Assembly: GCA_024516155.1 (NCBI GenBank)
Contig: JAJJXM010000017.1
Location: 310,001-374,000 of the forward strand
Direction: 5' to 3'
From: Pyronema omphalodes
Lineage: Eukaryota; Ascomycota; Pezizomycetes; Pezizales; Pyronemataceae
DNA length: 64,000 bases
The notes below the pieces were generated by a model. The model made no database searches, was not told the origin of the DNA, and worked only from the letters and a program-made list of their open reading frames with translations. The translations under genes and the position numbers were made by a program. Below are positions 56,816 to 64,000 of this stretch, piece by piece; within the stretch, counting starts at the first letter, position 1, and each line of letters starts with the position of its first letter.

Positions 56816-58157
56816 CTACAATGGAGGGGCATTAGGATCCTCCAAACACTGGTCCACTCTCATAATCTGTTTTCCAGTGGCCTTCGCAAGTCTAATGAAC
56901 TCCGGGAAATATTCCACCGTACTCGGGTACAAGTAATGAGAAACTGTCCAGCTGTTAGCTTGTTTCATTGTCCCAGTGAATTGATTTACTTACCAAACAG
57001 ATTACCGCCCTTAGCAATATCCCGCTTTACAGCCTCAACCTGTTTCTCCGGAGTACTACTCTCACCCCATAGCCAATCCTCAATATCAATGCTCTAATCC
57101 ATCATTAGTTTATATCTTCAACCCTTCTAAAACGCGCATTTACATACCCAATTGATAACCCTAGATCCACCTCCCACAGCTTTCTCCAATTTCTGCCTGG
57201 TCAATGCCCCATCCGTTCCATACGGCGCCCTGAAATACTTCATCGAAACCCTATTACCAAGTTTCTGCTGAACCGTGGACAAGCTCTGCTGGAACTCCTG
57301 ATCAATCTTTGATGCCGGGATAAGGCCCTCGAGTTTCGGGTGCGTCATAGAATGTAATGCAACCTGGTGTCCGCGGTCCAAAGCCTCTTTGTAAATCGCC
57401 GTGAAGTTGCCATCGGGATCCGTCAATGCGCTTCCAACTGTGAAGAAGGTTACTTTTATTCCGGCGTCTTTGATGATCTGCATAGTCCGTTGGGCGAGCT
57501 CGGGAACTCCGTCGTCGATACCAAAGGCAATGGAGTTGGGGCGGGTGCATTGGAAGATTAATGGACCGGTTGGTTTTTTTGCTGGTACGGTACGACCGGA
57601 AGGAAGAGAGGTAACAATCTCGACGAGAGAAAAGGTAGTTGCTGTGGTAGAGCGGAAAGCCTTGAAGGCGAAGCCTAAAGCCCTTTGCTTGTTGATATTG
57701 AAATGGGAGAGTGGAATATAGATATCGCCATTAACGTTGTAGTCGGGAGCATATACAATATCCCAGGTCTGAGGGTATGGGGAAAGAGTTTCATCGCAGC
57801 TGGGGTTGTTTTGCTGAAGAGCAATTGAAAAATCAGAAGAACCGCTAATCTTGACATGGAGATATTGGCTGTTCATTCCGGTTACATCTTGACAACCTCC
57901 GTTGAGTTGGGTGTAAAAACTGTAGTCCGTATCTGTGGCCTTGACAGTCAACTTGCCGCTGCCAAAGGTGCAGGTGATTCCGTCTCCTTCATCACAGCCT
58001 ATTCAATGGATCAGTATACGTTGTCTTATAAGTATCAACGGCAGGATGGCGTACCGTGCCAGTTTCCAAGGGCATTAGAGTCCGGGCTGGCGAACCTATC
58101 TATTACGAGCTGAGTGGAAAGTCCTACAAGGGACAGAAGAAAGAGTGGGGAAAGCAT
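56816..58157 (-). CDS. Secreted polysaccharide deacetylase (NodB/CE4 family)
   Basis: Exons on the minus strand are 58157-58055, 57998-57148, 57093-56994 and 56943-56816, giving 393 residues. All introns are 50-56 bases with GTACGC, GTATGT and GTAAGT donors. A signal peptide (MLSPLFLLSLVGLSTQ) leads into a ~150-residue extracellular domain with Cys36/Cys44 and beta-sandwich-like composition, then a NodB domain. Motif 1 is GIDDGV (Asp196/Asp197), motif 2 HSMTH (His250, His254, metal ligands), motif 3 RAPYG (291-295), motif 4 IDIEDW and motif 5 SHYLYP. The metal-binding set is therefore present. Family members remove N-acetyl groups from chitin or related wall polymers. The position of motif 1, where most members have TFDDGP, is altered, so the substrate is uncertain. 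The final acceptor was chosen as GGACAG because it preserves motif 5 and a VDQCLEDP end. Confidence 0.9.
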
Positions 58158-61100
58158 GATGTTTAAAGCGAATGACTCCCTTTCTTGAGGTACTTATAAA
58201 AATCTCGGGGGGTTCAAGTTTATATATTCATTCTACGTTCCACATACACCACATAGGTTTCGGATTATCATGCACGCTTTAGAATATGGTATGATAGAAT
58301 TATAGAGAACCCATAACTTATTCCTCGTGTATGCAGGAGGGTTTTCATTGCAGATCCACCGAAGATCCCGGTAGCGGGTCACATTCCGAAAAACGGATAG
58401 TCCACAGGAGAACTCTCAATATCGAAGGAATAAATATAAACACAAACTGTCGCTTCTAGAAAGCAGAAATTGAAATATAGTACCTGTAAGGTACGTTCCT
58501 TGCCAGGGAAAATTCAAGCGTCTTGTGAGCACTGTAAAAGCTTTGGAGGCCAAGAGACGTAGCTGATGCCTGGTTGGAAGGTTTAAGCGTCGGAAAATGC
58601 GTACTAGATAACTACAACTAATACTGATGCACAATTGGCGAGAATTTTTTTGCTGTTGCAAAGAGAGCTTTGTAAATATCATGTCATTGCCCGTGGTGAG
58701 TGAATCAAATCTTGAAGTACAGTCGCGGACTGATACGGTAGGGTACACATCCAGTGCTAAGCTCTTTGATAGAATGATCCACGCCTTTTAACTCGTGGGT
58801 CGAAGCGAAGTGGTTCAGATTGCCTGGCGGGAAAAATCTGCAGGATTATAGAAGGTGGATGGTTAGACGAAGCGATACATTGTACAAAAAGGTCAGAGGT
58901 AGTACAACTAATATCTTCATATTAAACTTGCAGGGTTTGAAGTACATGTACGTGCCCTGTAGTCGATTTAGCAACGGATAAAGTTATTTATCAGCCGGTG
59001 AATCTCTATGGATTGCCTAACGAACGGCAGACTCTCTTGAATGATCAGAATTAACTGGTAAGAAAGGGTCTAGATGCATTACATCCGAACAGGTCCGTAG
59101 ATTCCCCGTGAAACCTACAGTTCAATACCCCTGAATAGAATATTTATGTATTTCTCTCGCGATATTCGGTTTTCAATATCGTAGAACGATCTGAGGTTCT
59201 AGCTCCAAGCCTGTAATACATCATAGAAACAGCAAGGATTATTGGCGAGCAAGTACAGTCATCAAATCCCTATTATCTGTGTTCATGTCAGTTTCTCGGC
59301 GTCGTGATGCTGTAACCCACTAGTAGCTGCGCGCGATCTCACGACGTGACGCCACTTTGCATCAAAAGCGGTAAGCCTATAACCGATACACATGGTGATC
59401 ACCCTGGCCAATCACAAAAATTCCGTAGAATAAATGATAACCCAAGACCAACAGCATCTAGAAATTACAATTGGTTATCAGACCCATCTCAGATTAGCAT
59501 TAGACTTGTTCACTGTAGATCGGGTAAGCGGCAAGGTACACACGTCAATAATTCACCATAATCCAGTTGGCGAATTGTAAGCTGATAGCATATGCGAAGC
59601 GATGTATGTATGATGCGAGTACGAGAAATATGCAGATGTAATCCAATTTATGGCTTAATCAGGACTAATATTGGAGATTAACTTCTCTACATACCGTAAC
59701 GTTCCGAGTCTCAGCTGTGGAGAGTTTAAAAGTGCCTCTTGATATGGGTTCATTCTTGGGACTTTACAGATTGGGAACTTTCGACATCATAGTGAATTAC
59801 TCTCGCGGAAACTGACGGATCCGCACCGGGAGTCTTCACCGGTATCATTATTAGTGTGCATAGGGACCAATTTTCTACAGGATATAACTAGGCATCATTT
59901 TCTATGTCATACCGTCATAAATTGATAATTGAATCTCGTAGAACTATAACGCTTTGGTTCCAAAGACGTCATTTCCACATTGATACAATATCTGCCAATA
60001 ACATTGGACTTGCATTGATTGGGTCATAAATCTAGCTAATTTTTTAATGCCATACCCGGATGATCACTCAGCATATGTTGCTCGTATATAGAAGTAGTAC
60101 TACATTTATGATGTCGGGGAATGTAGCGCTATATGGCCTCTCACCATAATTCGGTGGCTATCCGAGCGTGCAGTTGCGTCGCTCCATAAAAAAATTTTTT
60201 ATACCACAAATGAGATTACCCAGTTGGCAGTTTTTTCAATAGACCTGATTCTTATTTGATGATGCGTAACTCGAACAGTCGATTAATGATGGTGGTAAGA
60301 AAGCTTAATGTTTGCACTGGAACCGAGTCTTGACGGCAACCAGGTAGTCGATTGCTTGTCTTTCTTTCAAAAGCCCTAGAATTATCAGCAATTTCCTTGG
60401 AAATGGAATACCTAGTTAAAACAAACAAGGAGCCAGTGGCCACTACGGTAGAGTTATGGCATGTCAATTCATCTCCCGGCATTGTGCGCCTCAACCTACC
60501 GCCAGGCATGCATGGTAAGGCTCTCTGAAGCCAGTCACTGGAGATGCAGGATCGGATTGCAAGGACTTGTAGAAAATAGCAAATAGATCATGAGCACGAG
60601 TCTCGGCAGCTAGACTGAGAACTGGTCCGAGCCGGGATAGTTCTCCTGAACCCCGCGCATAGATATACTAATATTAATAAATTTTAAGAGCTGTCAGTGA
60701 CCACAAGCAGGGATAATAGGAAGAAAAAAAGTTCAACGAAATCCGGTTCGGTTAACCCCTAGAAGCGCAACAGTGCTGCCGAAAGTCAAAAAATTATAGC
60801 AATTATTCCTGTAATGATTTTCTTTCTTTAACGCTGAGCCTGTGGCAGCACCGTCTCCTATCGTCGAAGTCTCCAGCTTTATTTACAACTAGAGACGACC
60901 ATAATAATTCATCTGAAAAGTTTCTCGCGAAAGTGGCTACAAAATTTGGATATAAAGTTATCGGGGAAATTTCCGGCATATCCGCGGAAGGAGCGGTTGT
61001 ATAGCGAAGGGATAGTCAACAGGGTTGCATCGCGGTCAATCGCTAGGTCAAGCTGTCTCCACCTTCACCTCCACCCAATATAGGGCTTAGGGTGAGGGCT

Positions 61101-62043
61101 GCATCTACGCTACATGCAAGATTCAGATTCATATCATTAAGAACATTGAAAGACGTTCTCCCGACAGATCCTTCGGCTGAATGCTTCTGACTATATATTG
61201 AGAGCCTGACACTGTATATTCGTATGCATTTATACATGCAACAACAAAGGGCCGAACAAGAGTTCGCCAATCGGGAAAACCCGTTCACAATGCTATGGAA
61301 TCAGTTTAATAATCAAAGTTAACTGTATATTTATTATTTATTATCGCAATGAATTTCTCTTTGTTTCAATCACCCGTCAATCATGTTTGGTAATTAATCA
61401 TGAACTATCACTACACCTTATAACACATATGCATGTCATATCACTCGTCTTCAGCACTACAGTGGAAATGAATGGTATCCCCTTAACACATATTCTCAAC
61501 ATGTCCCAAAGATTCAAATGAACGTGAGTGAGAATCTGATTTCTCGTTCCATCTCTACTCGCTTACGACCATACAAACACTCCTCCTACCGGTGTCTATA
61601 TCGCAATCCTTTTATATCGCTTGGTTGGCTGCCCACAAGATTATTTACACATGACCCCATATTGACTAATATTCTTGGTAACGTCTCCTATCATCATGCT
61701 ATAGTTCAAGTCCGTTGACAAAGTGAAACTTTTCATTCAATCTAAGCTAGAAACTTTCTTCTGGAGTTCTTTGACCTTATAAATGTCGCCCTGATTCAGG
61801 TTCTACACCATTAAAACTGGGTATCAAAAATTCCCACAAAAACTCAACAACATGAGGACTATGGTAAGTTCATTGTTTTCGAGGATAAGGTATCATGCTT
61901 CTCGATACTGAGTGACGAACGATGAATATCTCAGCACAAGTATCCATCGGTAGGGTCACAAACAAAAATGTTACACCGTACGTTTGAAGCTAGTATACTA
62001 CCGAATGGAGCTAGCATAATTGAAGAAGACCCAAAAAGAATGA
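58158..62043. other. Gene-free interval of ~3.9 kb
   Basis: After the deacetylase promoter (58158 to about 58450) the sequence is unique, AT-leaning and full of stops in all frames. The longest ORFs are under 90 codons without recognisable domains. Unlike 27-47 kb it has no microsatellites. I see no transposon ends or tRNA. Confidence 0.5.
62032..62043 (-). terminator. Pol III terminator of tRNA-Ser
   Basis: On the minus strand, the bases just after the tRNA read TCATTCTTTTTGGG; the five-T run is the standard RNA polymerase III stop signal. Confidence 0.7.
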
Positions 62044-62124
62044 CGACGTCGACAGGACTCGAACCTGCGCACGCGAACGTAAGAGATTTCTAATCTCTCT
62101 CCTTAACCACTCGGACACAACGCC
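62044..62124 (-). tRNA. tRNA-Ser (anticodon AGA)
   Basis: The minus strand folds as a class II tRNA. The acceptor stem is GGCGTTG with CGACGTC (two G-T pairs), followed by discriminator G. The anticodon stem is AGAGA/TCTCT with loop TTAGAAA, so the anticodon is AGA (reads UCU, and UCC/UCA-type codons after inosine modification). A long variable arm (TACGTTCGCGTGC) and the T arm GCAGG-TTCGAGT-CCTGT follow. No intron is present. About six bases beyond the 3' end the coding strand has TTTTT, a polymerase III terminator. Confidence 0.95.
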
Positions 62125-64000
62125 TTTTTATGCATCTATAAATTTTATCAAGTTTATAATCAAAAATATATGCTACATGATGCATCGCTTCTCTACAGCC
62201 AACCTCATCCTACATCGCTTCACGATATATCGTGCGTCACAAAACAATGATGCTTGCGTTTCTATTCAACCTCCAACATATCATCGTCTCTTTAGTAATA
62301 ATTACGGCAGCTTTCGTCGTATGGACTAACGCCACCTTACTATCACACCTAGCTTACGGATATCACGATATAGTATTACGCTTGCTTATCCGTATCCTAA
62401 ATTTACGACCTCTAGACAGTAATCCTGATATTCAGTATCACAGCATCAACAGTTTCCGGTCGATCACCACCTAGACACAGCATATGCAGCTGTATTTCTA
62501 AAAACGAACTTCAGCCCTACGAGTTACAACTTATTGAACCATCAAGAATATCGGTAGATTTTTTTTGTGGGTTGCATTACATTATTTGTGAGCGGTGATC
62601 TTCCGCTTTTGCCTCGCGAAATATAGAAAGCGATGCCTGGAGTAAAACTGTTGTATTAGACTGGTTGAAGGTCTCAAGCAAAGCCGAAAGGTTTCTCCGT
62701 CTATGCTATGTTGTGCAGTTTATGGATGTTGGACGATAAGTATACCTTTCATGCACAAAAGAAGAACGGGATGAACGATACGGTAACTTCATTTGATCTG
62801 TATTCAAGAGGTATCAACCCGGTAGTAAATAGATCTAGATAATCCCTGAACTCCAAAATCCAGGAAATTCAGTTCCGTTTTTCTTTTGGTATTGGTATTG
62901 GGTTCCCGATGTTGCACTGATAAGGTGTACATATCTGACCGAGTTTAATTCCGGGTATGTAGTCACAAATTTGATCGCCAAGAATTCGTCATCTCGTCAA
63001 AAGTCTCTTCAATTTACATATCTGATAATTATCCGCACCGTACATACCCGCAATTCATTTATTTCCTTGCCTTACCCGTGCCGTAATTATCTTTCCAGGT
63101 CGTGCCTCTGGGCTACATTTGAAGTCTTCTGATACGATAATTGAATTCATTCTTACCGGTCTATTGTTGGAGCTTCAGTTTCGCATAGATAACACGAACT
63201 AAAAGTGGCGTAGTCGCAGCGGCGAAATTGATTCCTTCATCCATAAAACAATCACCCGTCGCTCGCTTCTTTTGTTTACTTTTGTATTCCGAGCCGGCGC
63301 TTGCTAGCCTCATAGTCTCCGACCCATTGTAGCAGTCGGCAGGCTTCTGCGCCGGAGTTCATGGTTATTTGTTTTTGTACCTCCACCCGGCTTCGGCACC
63401 AATTTCCTGGGCTCATTCATCAGCCGGAAAGAAATTGATCAGCCTGTTGTTTAATCCTCATGAAATATCATCTAGTCAGTCCTCCATAAAGCAACTCAAT
63501 ATAGCCCCCACACCCCCGGTTACGTGGTGCTACAATACACACCCACGCATTATCCTGGGAAAGTTTCGAAACCTTGTAAATTACCTTACGCGGCTCATAT
63601 TCCGGTAGATGTGGAGTTCATCGTGGACTTCATGGGCCGAGCACTTCATCGGAGCCAATGGATAGAAAGATTAGTATCCAACATCATAACCATTGGTACG
63701 CGTAACGTACTGGATCAAAGTCTTTCTAAGAAGAGGAGACGAGAAAGAGAAAGCGGTACGGCAATGCATTTGTACATGGAGGGCCAAAAGAATTTTGCCA
63801 CCGAACCAACACCAGATGTATGTCGCATGCACAACATCCAACAAGTGCACTTTCGCGCACTACCATCCACCAGCCACAGACACCGTTGCCCCAACCATAC
63901 CACACCGCTGACTAAACCACGGAAACGCGCATTACATACAGTGGTAATCCAAATGACACAAAATATTCTTAAGCGTAAATCAAACAATTGTTAAGTAAAA
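62125..64000. other. Gene-free interval at the right edge
   Basis: About 1.9 kb of unique, AT-leaning sequence. It contains a 75-codon ORF with one hydrophobic stretch (62247-62474, +) and a ~156-codon ORF near the edge (63524-63994, +) of mixed composition. Neither resembles a known domain or shows convincing start or intron signals, so no gene is called. Confidence 0.4.

Noticed and set aside
62247..62474. 75-codon ORF with one hydrophobic stretch
   Set aside because: Short, no recognisable family, no supporting promoter or intron signals; chance in AT-rich DNA is likely.
63524..63994. 156-codon ORF at the right edge
   Set aside because: Mixed composition without a domain; overlapping ORFs exist on both strands; I cannot support it as a gene.

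Overview
The window is nuclear DNA of a filamentous ascomycete (Pezizomycotina). The protein genes have one to four introns, mostly 50-60 bases long, with GTAAGT or GTATGT-like donors, CTAAC/CTAAT branch points and short acceptor tails. The housekeeping set (PPZ phosphatase, DGK1-type kinase, mitochondrial phosphate carrier, NOP58, mitochondrial uS15, NAA38) is typical of such fungi. A leotiomycete would fit, but that is an impression, not something the sequence proves.

Region 1 (1-25.3 kb) is a tandem array of a giant, low-complexity gene on the minus strand. Copy 1 (1282-5680, about 1421 aa) and copy 3 (15202-24636, about 3087 aa) look intact. Copy 2 (9092-14135) is a pseudogene with a nonsense codon right after its start, a lost acceptor, internal stops, frameshifts and deletions. 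The intact proteins share a basic N-terminus split by an intron at codon 8. This is followed by a very long Pro/Ala/Thr-rich region with NPFG/NTFG motifs, a conserved C-terminal domain, a charged helix and a single hydrophobic C-terminal segment. The design resembles a tail-anchored FG-nucleoporin, but I recognise no named family. The spacers carry repeated promoter and 3'-flank modules. The first ~200 bases of the window match the 5' flank of these genes, so a further copy probably lies just beyond the left edge. The intact copies also hold 54-base intron-like segments whose length keeps the frame, so long open reading frames hide possible exitrons.

Region 2 (25-47 kb) contains NAA38 (26374-27050), a ~9 kb gene-free stretch, the PPZ-type phosphatase (35952-37732), a microsatellite-rich stretch and the DGK1-type kinase (43164-44155). 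The gene-free DNA is packed with micro- and minisatellites and long poly-C/poly-G tracts. It also has a perfect 23-bp hairpin at 31655-31704. At 39.3-40.4 kb an 8-bp-period array is split by a 608-bp terminal-inverted-repeat element (39634-40241).

Region 3 (47-58.2 kb) is a compact block: mitochondrial phosphate carrier (+), secreted subtilase (-), NOP58 (-) divergent from mitochondrial ribosomal uS15 (+), and a secreted NodB-domain deacetylase (-). Region 4 (58.2-64 kb) is non-repetitive, apparently gene-free DNA with one tRNA-Ser(AGA) on the minus strand.

Exon boundaries were placed by eye from splice signals, reading-frame continuity and protein-family conservation; no alignments or databases were used.
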